A DNA stretch of 64,000 nt from Spirosomataceae bacterium TFI 002 (GTDB lineage Bacteria; Bacteroidota; Bacteroidia; Cytophagales; Spirosomataceae). The notes under the pieces were generated by a model. That model did not search any database. It was not told the origin of the DNA and saw nothing but the letters and a program-made list of their open reading frames with translations. The translations under genes were made by a program, and so were the position numbers. Below, in pieces: positions 17,763 to 26,654 of this stretch. Each line of letters opens with the position of its first letter. Within the stretch, counting starts at the first letter, position 1. The DNA lies in contig LT907983.1 in assembly GCA_900230115.1 (NCBI GenBank), positions 2,480,001 through 2,544,000 on the forward strand, given 5' to 3'.

Positions 17763-19625
17763 ATGTTTACAGAATACGATGTTATAGTAGTAGGAGCAGG
17801 ACACGCAGGTTGCGAAGCCGCACACGCAGCAGCAACAATGGGTTCTAAAGTATTGCTCGTTACAATGAATCTTCAAACCATTGCACAGATGTCATGCAAC
17901 CCAGCAATGGGAGGTGTAGCAAAGGGTCAAATTGTAAGAGAGATTGATGCCCTTGGTGGTATGTCAGGTATTATCAGCGATAAAACAATGATACAATTCC
18001 GCATGCTTAATAGATCAAAAGGACCTGCCATGTGGAGTCCAAGATGTCAAAGCGATAGAATGCTTTTTGCTCAAGAATGGAGGGATACATTAGAAGCAAA
18101 TCCTAATGTAGACTTTTGGCAAGAAATGGTTACTGGATTACTGATAGAAGATGGGAGAGCAGTCGGTGTGAAAACAACACTAGGTTTAGAAATTAAATCT
18201 AAATCAGTAGTGCTCACAAATGGTACTTTTTTAAATGGTCTTATTCACATTGGAGAAAAAAACTTCGGTGGAGGGAGAGTAGGCGAACGTTCATCTATTG
18301 GTATAACAGAACAATTGATAGAACTTGGTTTTGAAAGTGGAAGAATGAAAACAGGAACTCCTCCTAGAGTTGACCAAAGATCAATTGACTTTACCAAAAT
18401 GACGGAACAACTCGGAGATGAAATTCCAGAAAAATTCTCTTACACAGATACACATGCCCTACCGAAACAACGAAGCTGTTGGATCACATATACAAATCTA
18501 GATGTACATAATGAACTTCGTAAAGGCTTCGATAAGTCACCGATGTTCAATGGTAGAATTCAAGGTTTAGGTCCTAGATACTGCCCATCCGTTGAGGACA
18601 AAATAAATAGATTTGCAGACAAGGATAGTCATCAAATATTTCTTGAACCCGAAGGTTGGAACACAATAGAAATGTATGTCAATGGATTCTCAACCTCACT
18701 TCCAGAAGATATTCAATACAATGCCTTAAGAAAAATACCAGGTTTCGAAAATGTCAAAATGCTCAGACCAGGATACGCAATTGAGTATGACTTCTTCCCA
18801 CCAACTCAACTTCAACTTTCTTTAGAAACTCATTTAATTCAAAACCTCTATTTCGCAGGTCAAATAAATGGAACCACAGGTTACGAAGAAGCTGCATCTC
18901 AAGGACTAATGGCCGGAATAAACGCTCATAGAAAAGTGCAAAACCTAAATCCATTTCATGTTAAAAGAAATGAAGCATATATAGGTGTTCTTATTGATGA
19001 CTTAATAAACAAAGGTACCGACGAACCATATAGAATGTTTACCTCACGAGCAGAGTTTAGAACATTACTTCGACAAGACAATGCCGATATTAGGCTTACA
19101 GCAAAAGGTCATGAAATAGGTTTAGCAAGTGATGAAAGATTAGCAAACGTAAATAAAAAACTTGCAGAATCTGCAGAAGTATGTAACATCCTAAAAACAT
19201 CAAAAGTTGAACCCACAGATGTTAACAACTATTTAAGCGAAATAGGATCATCTCAGTTGAAAGAAAGAGGTACACTCTATAATCTTCTTAAAAGACCAGA
19301 GATTAACATGAGTGACATTTCAAAACTATCCACAGAGGGAGAACATATATCCACAACATATTCCAAAGAAGTTATTCAGCAAGCCGAGATAGAAATCAAG
19401 TATGAAAGATATATTGAAAAGGAATTAATGATGGCTAATAAAATGGCCAAACTAGAAGACCTAAAAATCAATCCTGAATTTGATTACGAAAAACTAAAAT
19501 CAATAAGTATAGAAGCTCGACTGAAATTAAAGAAAATAAAACCTGAAACACTGGGGCAAGCATCTCGTGTCAGTGGAGTTTCCCCAGCAGACATTTCTGT
19601 TCTTATGGTTCATTTAGGTAGATAA
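17763..19625 (+). CDS. mnmG: tRNA uridine-5-carboxymethylaminomethyl modification enzyme MnmG
   Basis: MnmG (GidA) works with MnmE to modify the wobble uridine (U34) of several tRNAs. The 620-residue protein has the FAD-binding motif [10 protein letters not shown] near residues 11-20, the CNPAMGG block, [22 protein letters not shown], and the C-terminal helical domain ending [19 protein letters not shown]. In many bacteria gidA lies beside oriC and the par genes, which fits the parS pair directly upstream. Two near-consensus DnaA boxes fall in its 3' part. The plus strand here is not G-rich, unlike plus-strand genes to the right of 21.6 kb. Confidence 0.98.
   Translation: MFTEYDVIVVGAGHAGCEAAHAAATMGSKVLLVTMNLQTIAQMSCNPAMGGVAKGQIVREIDALGGMSGIISDKTMIQFRMLNRSKGPAMWSPRCQSDRMLFAQEWRDTLEANPNVDFWQEMVTGLLIEDGRAVGVKTTLGLEIKSKSVVLTNGTFLNGLIHIGEKNFGGGRVGERSSIGITEQLIELGFESGRMKTGTPPRVDQRSIDFTKMTEQLGDEIPEKFSYTDTHALPKQRSCWITYTNLDVHNELRKGFDKSPMFNGRIQGLGPRYCPSVEDKINRFADKDSHQIFLEPEGWNTIEMYVNGFSTSLPEDIQYNALRKIPGFENVKMLRPGYAIEYDFFPPTQLQLSLETHLIQNLYFAGQINGTTGYEEAASQGLMAGINAHRKVQNLNPFHVKRNEAYIGVLIDDLINKGTDEPYRMFTSRAEFRTLLRQDNADIRLTAKGHEIGLASDERLANVNKKLAESAEVCNILKTSKVEPTDVNNYLSEIGSSQLKERGTLYNLLKRPEINMSDISKLSTEGEHISTTYSKEVIQQAEIEIKYERYIEKELMMANKMAKLEDLKINPEFDYEKLKSISIEARLKLKKIKPETLGQASRVSGVSPADISVLMVHLGR
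19326..19355 (+). promoter_or_regulatory. Two near-consensus DnaA boxes inside mnmG
   Basis: CTATCCACA (19326-19334) and ATATCCACA (19347-19355) each differ from TTATCCACA at the first position only. They share orientation and are 21 bases apart, two helical turns. They are inside coding sequence, so their role is uncertain. Confidence 0.45.
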
Positions 19626-19630
19626 TCATC

Positions 19631-21232
19631 ATGTTTAAGAATTATTCGATATTACTAACTATATCACTTTACATCATTATTTCGAGTTGTGCCCAATTTG
19701 TACCACCCACCGGTGGCCCAAAAGACATTACTCCACCTAATCTAACTGAGAGTTTTCCTAAAAATGAAACCTTAAATTATAAACAGAAAACAATACGACT
19801 GGTTTTCGATGAACTAATTGATGCAAGTAGTTTAAGACAAGAACTCATAATAACACCTCAACCTGAATCAGCATTTGAAGTGAAAGTAAAATCTAACGAA
19901 TTATTACTCCAATACGACAAACCATTCTTAGATAGCACAACATATACCTTCAACTTTAGACAAGGCATAAAAGATCTAAACGAAAGAACTCCAGCTAAAA
20001 ATCTTAAACTAGTATTTAGCACTGGTAATGAAATTGACTCACTATCAATATCAGGAAAGGCAAATTACTTATGGAGTGGACAAATAGCAGATGAGGTTTT
20101 GGTAGGACTATATACTATCAACAAGGAGGACACAATTCCGGTACTCCTAAGGAAACCAAACTACTTTATCAAAACTGATACTTCTGGGAATTACTCTTTT
20201 GAAAACATTAAATCAGGCAAATATCAACTTATTGCTTTTCAAGATAAAAACTCAAATCTCATCTTTGATCAGAGTAAAGAATTATTTTCTTTCCATCCTG
20301 ATACCATTAAACTTGACAGCAACATTAGCAACCTTACACTTTCTCTCTATCCCAATGATAGAACTGAACTCAAAGTTAAAAGATCTCTTGCTCGAAGAAA
20401 TAATTACTCAATAGCCTTTAATAAAGACTATGAAAAAATTGAAGTAAACTTTCCCACAGATGATAGCTTAACTTACCAATTTCGACGTGAAGAACTGCTT
20501 TTCTTTAAGCACCCAAATACTAGTGATACAACATTAACTAAAATAATAGTTCAAGACTCTTTAGGACAAAAACTGGAAATTAATACAAAAATATATTTCC
20601 AAGAAGATCCAGAAACAAAAACAAAAATAGAAGCACTATCAATACGCTCAGAAATAAAACCAAATATCAAACTAAAAAAACCAATCGAATACATCTTCGA
20701 TTTTGAATACCCAATTATAGACTTCGATACATCTAAGTTTAAAATACTTGGAGATACAACCTACTTAGAGAAATATACATTCGAATGGCTAGATCCATCA
20801 CATACAAAAATATCGATAAAAACGAACCCAATAGCCAAGAGAGATCTACAGTTGAACTTTCAATCTGGTGCTATAACTAACTATAAGTCAGATACTAATA
20901 GCACTTATACACTTATCAACACCCTTTATCCACAGGAGAGTTACGGATTAATTGAAGGAACAATTAACAAAGATAGCAGCAACTACATTATTCAACTTAT
21001 TGACTCTAAAACTACACAAGTTATTGATTTTCAAGAAACTAACTCAATATTCTCGTTCAAAAAAGTCATTGCTGGAAACTACTACCTTAGAATAATAAAA
21101 GACGCTAACAACAATCATAGATGGGACACGGGATATTTTGAACAACAACAACAACCAGAAGAGATAACTATCTATCCCGAACTTCTTAGATTGAAAGAGA
21201 ATTTTGAATTAAGAGACATCGTTATTAACTAG
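19631..21232 (+). CDS. Ig-like (Big_5-type) domain lipoprotein
   Basis: This 533-residue protein starts with a lipoprotein signal (LYIIISSC lipobox near residue 20) followed by the pattern PPTGGPKDITPP, typical of Bacteroidota lipoproteins with an N-terminal Ig-like Big_5 domain (residues about 30-130, ending LKLVFSTG). A carboxypeptidase-regulatory-like beta segment follows near 155-215 (SGNYSFENIKSGKYQLIAFQD), and a similar one lies near the C-terminus (GTINKDSSNYIIQLIDS, GNYYLRIIKDANNNHRWD). It is expected on the periplasmic side of the outer membrane. The function is unknown. It follows mnmG by 5 bases. Its plus strand is strongly C-rich (20161-20460: 31 G, 60 C by hand). Confidence 0.8.
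   Translation: MFKNYSILLTISLYIIISSCAQFVPPTGGPKDITPPNLTESFPKNETLNYKQKTIRLVFDELIDASSLRQELIITPQPESAFEVKVKSNELLLQYDKPFLDSTTYTFNFRQGIKDLNERTPAKNLKLVFSTGNEIDSLSISGKANYLWSGQIADEVLVGLYTINKEDTIPVLLRKPNYFIKTDTSGNYSFENIKSGKYQLIAFQDKNSNLIFDQSKELFSFHPDTIKLDSNISNLTLSLYPNDRTELKVKRSLARRNNYSIAFNKDYEKIEVNFPTDDSLTYQFRREELLFFKHPNTSDTTLTKIIVQDSLGQKLEINTKIYFQEDPETKTKIEALSIRSEIKPNIKLKKPIEYIFDFEYPIIDFDTSKFKILGDTTYLEKYTFEWLDPSHTKISIKTNPIAKRDLQLNFQSGAITNYKSDTNSTYTLINTLYPQESYGLIEGTINKDSSNYIIQLIDSKTTQVIDFQETNSIFSFKKVIAGNYYLRIIKDANNNHRWDTGYFEQQQQPEEITIYPELLRLKENFELRDIVIN
20926..20934 (+). promoter_or_regulatory. Consensus DnaA box
   Basis: TTATCCACA is an exact match, in the 3' part of the Ig-like lipoprotein gene and about 300 bases before the AT-rich gap proposed as the origin. 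It faces the exact box at 21233-21241. Confidence 0.55.
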
Positions 21233-21241
21233 TGTGGATAA
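21233..21241 (-). promoter_or_regulatory. Consensus DnaA box at the edge of the candidate origin
   Basis: TGTGGATAA is an exact minus-strand match to TTATCCACA. It starts on the base after the TAG stop of the Ig-like lipoprotein gene. Confidence 0.65.
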
Positions 21242-21628
21242 GACTGTTAATAACCAACCTGAAGACGTGGAAATCATAGAAATAAATGAGGATAAGAAAA
21301 CACTTAACCAATCTCGAACGAAAATCATGTAGACTACTCCACATAAAGTCGACTTGTAATCATTTTACACAACAGATATATACACATAAAATACAAAAAA
21401 TAAACTCGCTCAATTAGATTAAAATAGAAAACAAATAATGTTCGTAACTTCATTAAACATCATATAATCAAATAACTAAATGTGGAATAAGTTTTGAGTT
21501 ACACACAATCCAATGAGAGTTTAAAAACAAACGAAAATAAAAAGTAAAAACAGAATAAAAGGTATCAACAAATCCACAGCCCTAATAACTTAATACAATA
21601 AGAATACTAAATACTTATTTTAATATTT
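21233..21628. other. Candidate replication origin (oriC)
   Basis: This 396-base gap has no coding frame. It opens with an exact DnaA box (TGTGGATAA, 21233-21241) touching the stop codon of the gene before. Weaker two-mismatch boxes include 21335-21343, 21363-21371, 21499-21507, 21562-21570 and 21570-21578. Its core is extremely AT-rich (21361-21480 is about 21% G+C by hand), as expected of a DNA-unwinding element. The plus strand changes from C-rich to G-rich at its right end (21301-21480: 13 G, 34 C; 21661-21780: 30 G, 16 C). parS sites lie 3.5 kb to the left. dnaA itself is not in the window. I infer oriC here or within a few kb. Confidence 0.7.
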
Positions 21629-23437
21629 ATGAAACACTTGCTTACGCTAATAGTATTAATAATTTTCTCTTTCGGGGAGCTCGCGGCTCAGGACGTTAAT
21701 ATTGAATTGGCTAATGAGTATTTTAAAAATGGGGAATATCAAAAGGCTGCGGATATGTACGAGTCAATAGCTAAAAAGAAGGGACAAAGTAGATTGATTC
21801 ACACAAACTACTATAACTCGTTGCTAAAACTCAAGAAATATGATGAGGCAGAAGACTTTGTAAAACGTCAAATAAAAACCTACGATAATATAATTACCTA
21901 TCAGGCCGATTATGCATACTTACTAGAACTTTCAGGGAAAAGTAGTGAAGCAGAAAGTGCCTATAAAGAATTGATTGAAACAGCAGCTAAACAAGATACC
22001 TACGTTTACCAGCTTCAAAACTTCTTTTATCAAACGAATAAGATAAATCTTTTAATTGACCTGTTTCTGTTATCAAGAGAAAAGGGAAAAGATCCGGATA
22101 AACATGATATACATTTAGCTAGAGCGTATTTGTTTGCAGGCAAAAAACAAGAAATGCTCGAAGAGCTGCTGAACTATGGAGTAAAAAACCAAAGAGGGGA
22201 TTATGTACAAAAAACTATAGAAGATAATATTCGTGAAGAAGATGAGATCATCATGCTTCAAAGAACACTATTAAAACGTATTCAGGCGGATCCAAACCAA
22301 CCGTACTACAATAACCTTCTCATATGGAATTACGTCCAGCAGAAGCAATTTATGAGGGCATTTACCCAAGCGAAAGCTTTGGATAAAAGAATGAATGCTG
22401 GGGGTTCTAAGGTTTTTGAATTGGCGGGTCTTACGTTTCAAAATAGAGACTTCAGATCAGCTAGTAAAATGTATCAATACATCATGGAAGAGTACCCAAA
22501 TGGCGACTTGTATCCGTTTTGTAGGCGTTGGTACATTCAATCGAAAGAAGAGGTCGTAAAAACAACCTATCCAATAGAGAGAGAGGATATTCTCGATCTT
22601 ATAAGCCAATATGAGACGATGTTGACGGAACTTGGTAGAACGCCTAAAACAATTGATGCGATCAGGAATATGGCTCTTTTACATGGTTTTTACTTAGAAA
22701 ATCATCAAAAGGCTATTGAAATACTGAATATGGCCATTGAAACGGCTGGTTCCAACACGAGATTTAAAGATGAGTGTAAGTTAGACATGGGAGATATTTA
22801 TATTCTTAAGGAAGAACCATGGGAAGCGACACTTATCTACATGCAGGTAGAAAAATCTCAAAAAGAAGAGCGGTTAGGAGAGGAAGCGAAGCTGAAAAAT
22901 GCCAGACTTTATTATTTCACAGGAGAATTTGAGTTAGCAAAAGATATCTTAGATATACTTAAAAAAGCGACCACAAGGGAGATTGCTAATGATGCGATGA
23001 AACTAAGCCTTTTGATTCAAGATAACCTAGGTTTAGATACCACAGACGCAGCTCTAAAAGCATACGCTGCAGTGGAATTAATGTTGTATCAGAATAAAAA
23101 CGAAGTTGCATTAGTGGAACTCAATAACCTGTTCAAAACATATAAAAGTCATTCTTTAGCAGATGAAATCCTTTGGTTAAGAGCAAACACATTGATAAAA
23201 CTTGATCGCACTGAAGAGGCTGTATTGGATCTTCAATCCATTTTTGACAACTATAAATTTGATATTTTGGCTGATGACGCACTTTTTGCAATTGCAAAAA
23301 TAACTGATGACAAAGTTCAAGATAAAGAAAAGGCCATGGAGCTATATAGATTACTGCTCAAGGACTTTCCAGGAAGCATATATGCAGCTGATGCTCGTAA
23401 GAGGTTTAGAGACCTTAGAGGCGATTTTGTGTATTGA
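21629..23437 (+). CDS. Secreted tetratricopeptide-repeat protein
   Basis: This 602-residue protein has a signal peptide (hydrophobic residues 4-17, cleavage near LAAQ at 18-21) and TPR-like helical repeats through most of its length; clear units are NEYFKNGEYQKAADMYESIA near residue 29, the LELSGKSSEAESAYKELI unit near 95, and further copies near 340-420 and 500-590. Such proteins act as periplasmic or outer-membrane-associated protein scaffolds; the partner cannot be told from sequence. It is the first gene to the right of the proposed origin and reads away from it. Its plus strand is G-rich (22381-22680: 72 G, 46 C by hand). Confidence 0.82.
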   Translation: MKHLLTLIVLIIFSFGELAAQDVNIELANEYFKNGEYQKAADMYESIAKKKGQSRLIHTNYYNSLLKLKKYDEAEDFVKRQIKTYDNIITYQADYAYLLELSGKSSEAESAYKELIETAAKQDTYVYQLQNFFYQTNKINLLIDLFLLSREKGKDPDKHDIHLARAYLFAGKKQEMLEELLNYGVKNQRGDYVQKTIEDNIREEDEIIMLQRTLLKRIQADPNQPYYNNLLIWNYVQQKQFMRAFTQAKALDKRMNAGGSKVFELAGLTFQNRDFRSASKMYQYIMEEYPNGDLYPFCRRWYIQSKEEVVKTTYPIEREDILDLISQYETMLTELGRTPKTIDAIRNMALLHGFYLENHQKAIEILNMAIETAGSNTRFKDECKLDMGDIYILKEEPWEATLIYMQVEKSQKEERLGEEAKLKNARLYYFTGEFELAKDILDILKKATTREIANDAMKLSLLIQDNLGLDTTDAALKAYAAVELMLYQNKNEVALVELNNLFKTYKSHSLADEILWLRANTLIKLDRTEEAVLDLQSIFDNYKFDILADDALFAIAKITDDKVQDKEKAMELYRLLLKDFPGSIYAADARKRFRDLRGDFVY

Positions 23438-23492
23438 TTTACACTAAAAAAAACATTTTTGGCGTTCTATACTCGCAACAACATTAGCACAC

Positions 23493-24662
23493 ATGCCGTT
23501 TAGCAAAACCGTGAGATTTTTAATTATATTTTTTCTAACAAGTTCAATAGCTGTTTTTGGTCAAAAAGAGAAGAATGAAGTCTTTTTTGCCTGTAACTAT
23601 ACCTCCAATGCCATCAATGAAAAGGCAATTTGTGACATGCTGGGCTTTCAAACTCGTCCAGAGGCTCAAAAAGCCGTTGAAAACATAGTTAGAAGAAGCG
23701 GTTTGAAGCAAAACTTTTATGTGATGGAATGCCCAAACATAGATAATTGCTTTGCAGCGACGAGAAACGGTGAGCGACTAATCGTTTATGATGCTGGTTT
23801 TATGAAGCGTGTAAATGGAATAACCAAAACCGATTGGGGAGCAATGAGTGTTTTGGCTCATGAAATTGGACACCATTTGCAAGGACATACTTTAAAACAA
23901 AGTGGCTCAGATCCACAAAAAGAGCTAGAAGCAGATGAGTTTTCTGGTTTTGTGATGTACCAAATGGGAGCAAGCTTAAAGGAAGCTCAATCAGCAATCT
24001 TTATGCTTACTACTGATCAAGATTACGGAACACACCCACCGAGAAGAAAGCGGTTAGCAGCTATTGCAAAAGGTTACAATGCAGCTACGGACCTTTATCC
24101 TAGAATTAATCCTAGCGATAATTCAGTGGATACGATTCAAGAAGAGACTGTAGCAGAGCAACCTAGAGAAGTAGAAAGACCTGTATTACAGCAACCAAGA
24201 GAAGTTATCGTTTTTGAAGAGCCGGAAGTTACACCAAAAAAAATCCCAAGTCCAGCTCCAACCGTAAGAACGGGTTGTATTGATGGTTCATGTAAAAATG
24301 GCTTTGGTATTGCAGTTAACACACGTACTTACGAGCGATATGAGGGTAACTGGAACAATGGTCGTAGATCGGGATACGGCATAGAATACTACGCAGATGG
24401 ACTAAAGAAATACGAGGGAAACTTCTCAGGTAGTGCGTTTCACGGTTTTGGGACTTACTTTTACACCAATGGGGATAAGGTTGTTGGTAACTTTAAAAAA
24501 GGAGCACCACACGATGATAACAGCATATTCTACTATAGAAATGGTGACCGCTTATTTGTTCGTTATGTCAATGGAAAAAAGGAAGGAAAGGCGAAAAAAA
24601 TATTCTACAGCGGTGTTGAAAAAACGGTTTACTTTAGGGACGACAATGAGGTAGATTTATAA
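23493..24662 (+). CDS. Secreted M48-like metalloprotease fused to MORN repeats
   Basis: This 389-residue protein has a signal peptide (hydrophobic residues about 8-22). Residues about 40-200 look like an M48-type zinc protease: the HEIGHH motif places zinc ligands at H123 and H127 with catalytic E124, and the third ligand is probably in KELEADEFSG near residue 150. A Pro/Glu-rich linker (about 210-260) leads to a C-terminal region (about 260-385) with three or four MORN repeats, for example YEGNWNNGRRSGYGIEYY and YEGNFSGSAFHGFGTYFY. MORN repeats usually bind membranes or partners. The fusion would give a periplasmic protease with a binding module. The substrate is unknown. It is a separate gene 55 bases after the TPR gene. 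Confidence 0.82.
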   Translation: MPFSKTVRFLIIFFLTSSIAVFGQKEKNEVFFACNYTSNAINEKAICDMLGFQTRPEAQKAVENIVRRSGLKQNFYVMECPNIDNCFAATRNGERLIVYDAGFMKRVNGITKTDWGAMSVLAHEIGHHLQGHTLKQSGSDPQKELEADEFSGFVMYQMGASLKEAQSAIFMLTTDQDYGTHPPRRKRLAAIAKGYNAATDLYPRINPSDNSVDTIQEETVAEQPREVERPVLQQPREVIVFEEPEVTPKKIPSPAPTVRTGCIDGSCKNGFGIAVNTRTYERYEGNWNNGRRSGYGIEYYADGLKKYEGNFSGSAFHGFGTYFYTNGDKVVGNFKKGAPHDDNSIFYYRNGDRLFVRYVNGKKEGKAKKIFYSGVEKTVYFRDDNEVDL

Positions 24663-24711
24663 TTTCTTTGCTTTTACCAACACTAAATTCGGGTACGGTA
24701 ATCTTTATTTC

Positions 24712-24719
24712 TATATTTG
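24712..24719 (+). promoter_or_regulatory. Possible -7 element of accD
   Basis: TATATTTG matches TAnnTTTG 21 bases before the accD start. The -33 region reads TTC instead of TTG. Confidence 0.45.
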
Positions 24720-24740
24720 TCGTCCCAATTTTAAAGTACT

Positions 24741-25589
24741 ATGTCTTGGTTTAAAAGAACAGATAAAGGTATCCAAACTCGCACGCAAGATAAGCGTGAG
24801 GCTCCAGATGGACTGTGGCATCAATGTCCCGAGTGTAAGCAGGTAATGCACACCCGTGAGCATAAGTCTAATGCTTATACTTGTATTCACTGTAGCTATC
24901 ACGACAAAGTGGGTAGTGAAGTGTACTTCAACATCTTATTTGATGATGGAAAGTATACAGAGTTAGACGAAAATATGCTTTCTGCAGACCCACTAGAGTT
25001 TGTGGATACAAAAGCTTATCCAGATAGAATCAAAGCTACAATAGCAAAATCAGGTTTAAAAGATGCCTGTAGAACTGCTGAAGGATTGATGAATGGTCAC
25101 CCTATCACTATTTCTTGTATGGACTTCGGTTTCATTGGCGGTTCAATGGGTTCAGTAGTAGGCGAAAAAATTGCCAGGGGAATTCAAAATTCTATTGACA
25201 AAAAGATGCCATTTTTAATGATCTCAAAATCTGGCGGAGCAAGAATGATGGAAGCAGGGTATTCTTTAATGCAAATGGCAAAAACCTCAGCGAAATTAGC
25301 ACTTTTGAGCGAGCAAAAAATACCATATATTTCCCTACTAACTGATCCAACAACTGGTGGAGTTACAGCATCTTATGCTATGTTAGGAGATTTCAATATT
25401 TCAGAGCCAAAAGCATTGATTGGATTCGCTGGACCGCGAGTGATCAAAGAAACGATTGGAAAAGATCTACCTAAGGATTTTCAAACTGCAGAGTTTGTAA
25501 AAGAACACGGTTTTCTGGACTTTATAGTAGATAGAAAAGACTTGAAAGATAAGCTTACGAGCATACTCTCTATCATTTATAAACGATAG
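24741..25589 (+). CDS. accD: Acetyl-CoA carboxylase carboxyltransferase subunit beta
   Basis: AccD with AccA transfers the carboxyl group from biotin to acetyl-CoA, making malonyl-CoA for fatty-acid synthesis. The 282-residue protein has the N-terminal zinc ribbon (C29-x2-C32, C48-x2-C51) and the carboxyltransferase crotonase-like core, with [18 protein letters not shown] near residue 129, [10 protein letters not shown], and [18 protein letters not shown], then [12 protein letters not shown]. The length is normal. It stands alone with its own likely promoter; the gap after it holds DnaA-box-like words. Confidence 0.97.
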   Translation: MSWFKRTDKGIQTRTQDKREAPDGLWHQCPECKQVMHTREHKSNAYTCIHCSYHDKVGSEVYFNILFDDGKYTELDENMLSADPLEFVDTKAYPDRIKATIAKSGLKDACRTAEGLMNGHPITISCMDFGFIGGSMGSVVGEKIARGIQNSIDKKMPFLMISKSGGARMMEAGYSLMQMAKTSAKLALLSEQKIPYISLLTDPTTGGVTASYAMLGDFNISEPKALIGFAGPRVIKETIGKDLPKDFQTAEFVKEHGFLDFIVDRKDLKDKLTSILSIIYKR

Positions 25590-25606
25590 TTATCTTCGTT
25601 TTCTAA
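25581..25606 (+). terminator. Possible weak terminator of accD
   Basis: AAACGA (25581-25586) and TCGTTT (25596-25601) can pair around a 9-base loop that includes the accD stop codon, followed by a T-rich stretch. The stem is short, so confidence is low. Confidence 0.35.
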
Positions 25607-25814
25607 TTGTTTTTTACCTTCAATGAAACTCACTGGGTGGTAAATTTGTGCATAAACTATTGGAATAAAAATAATCCATATTTCTAGCCTCGCTTGTACA
25701 CCAACTAATTCTTACTTAGATATATACTCTTATTTTCGCAAAAATTAAGTACTAATTGAAGCAAAACGCGATAGTTTTATCCCTAAAAGTTACTTTCAAC
25801 CAACGGAATTGTTT

Positions 25815-25902
25815 TGTGTATAAGTCTGTGGACATGTGAATAAGCATAAAAATGGAGGATTTTTAAGACATAGGTAATTTAATGTGCGAAAAATAATCCA
25901 CA
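25815..25902. promoter_or_regulatory. Cluster of DnaA-box-like sites in the accD downstream gap
   Basis: The 382-base gap 25590-25971 has no gene. Within it TGTGTATAA (25815, one mismatch), TGTGGACAT (25827, two mismatches) and TGTGAATAA (25835, one mismatch) run in tandem on the minus-strand orientation, and TAATCCACA (25894, one mismatch) lies opposite. The density suggests a DnaA-binding region, perhaps a second part of a bipartite origin or a DnaA-titration or regulatory site. The nucleotide skew change favours the gap at 21.3 kb as the main origin. Confidence 0.5.
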
Positions 25903-25943
25903 TATATTTTCTGCCATTACCTATTAAAGCAACATACTAGAAC

Positions 25944-25951
25944 TACATTTG
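25944..25951 (+). promoter_or_regulatory. Possible -7 element of the 2OG oxygenase gene
   Basis: TACATTTG matches TAnnTTTG 20 bases before the ATG at 25972. No TTG is seen at -33. Confidence 0.45.
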
Positions 25952-25971
25952 CGGGCTTTTATAAACTCTCA

Positions 25972-26598
25972 ATGAATCAGCTTTTTACAGACGAACAATG
26001 GCTTGCTTGGATAGACGAACTCTCCGATAACGATATTGTTACAATTGACAACTTTCTACCCACTGAACTTTGGCAAACGCTTAGAGACTTTTTGGTACAA
26101 AAAGACAACGAGAATGACTTAAAAAAAGCTGCCTTGGGAACAGGTGGTAACAAGCAGATAATTGAAGAAATTAGAGGTGATTATACTTTTTGGATTGAAG
26201 AAACCAGAGATACAGAACTAGAGCGATTCTTTGGTCTTATTCATGAACTTAAAACAATGCTTAATAGGTATTGCTATTTGAGTCTTTCTGGGCATGAATT
26301 TCATCTTGCCCATTACCCTGTGGGATCTTTTTATAAGAGGCATTTAGACCAGTTTAATTTTCGATCAAACCGAATGATTACGCTCATTATTTATCTCAAT
26401 GAGGACTGGAAAGAAGGGAATGGCGGAGAACTAAAGGTTTATCAAGAAAATGAAAAACTGATTGCTCCGCTTAAAAATCGTTGTGTTTTATTCAAAAGTG
26501 CAGATGTACCCCACGAAGTTTTAAAAACTCATACAAGTAGATACAGCCTTACAGGTTGGTTTTTGTATCAACCTCCTGGAATAGGGTTCTTGAGCTAA
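25972..26598 (+). CDS. 2-oxoglutarate/Fe(II) oxygenase (prolyl-hydroxylase-like)
   Basis: This 208-residue cytosolic protein matches SM-20/prolyl 4-hydroxylase-type 2OG-Fe(II) dioxygenases. The iron ligands appear as H124 and D126 (RHLDQF) and H181 (VPHEVL), with R190 (SRYSLTGWF) positioned to bind the 2-oxoglutarate carboxylate. The block MITLIIYLNEDWKEGNGGELKVY is typical of this family. The substrate is unknown; related bacterial enzymes hydroxylate prolines in proteins such as EF-Tu. It is followed by convergent menB, separated by 33 bases that hold hairpins. Confidence 0.88.
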   Translation: MNQLFTDEQWLAWIDELSDNDIVTIDNFLPTELWQTLRDFLVQKDNENDLKKAALGTGGNKQIIEEIRGDYTFWIEETRDTELERFFGLIHELKTMLNRYCYLSLSGHEFHLAHYPVGSFYKRHLDQFNFRSNRMITLIIYLNEDWKEGNGGELKVYQENEKLIAPLKNRCVLFKSADVPHEVLKTHTSRYSLTGWFLYQPPGIGFLS

Positions 26599-26604
26599 GA
26601 AACT

Positions 26605-26654
26605 AACTCCCATTGGAGTTGTCAAACAAGTTTAAGAGTACTTTTTAAACTTGT
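26605..26654. terminator. Convergent hairpins between the 2OG oxygenase and menB
   Basis: Two inverted repeats lie here: AACTCC/GGAGTT with a 4-base loop (26605-26620), and a perfect 10-bp repeat ACAAGTTTAA (26626-26635) with TTAAACTTGT (26645-26654). The second spans the menB stop codon and its last codons. U-tracts are short, so the terminator role is likely but not certain. Confidence 0.5.
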
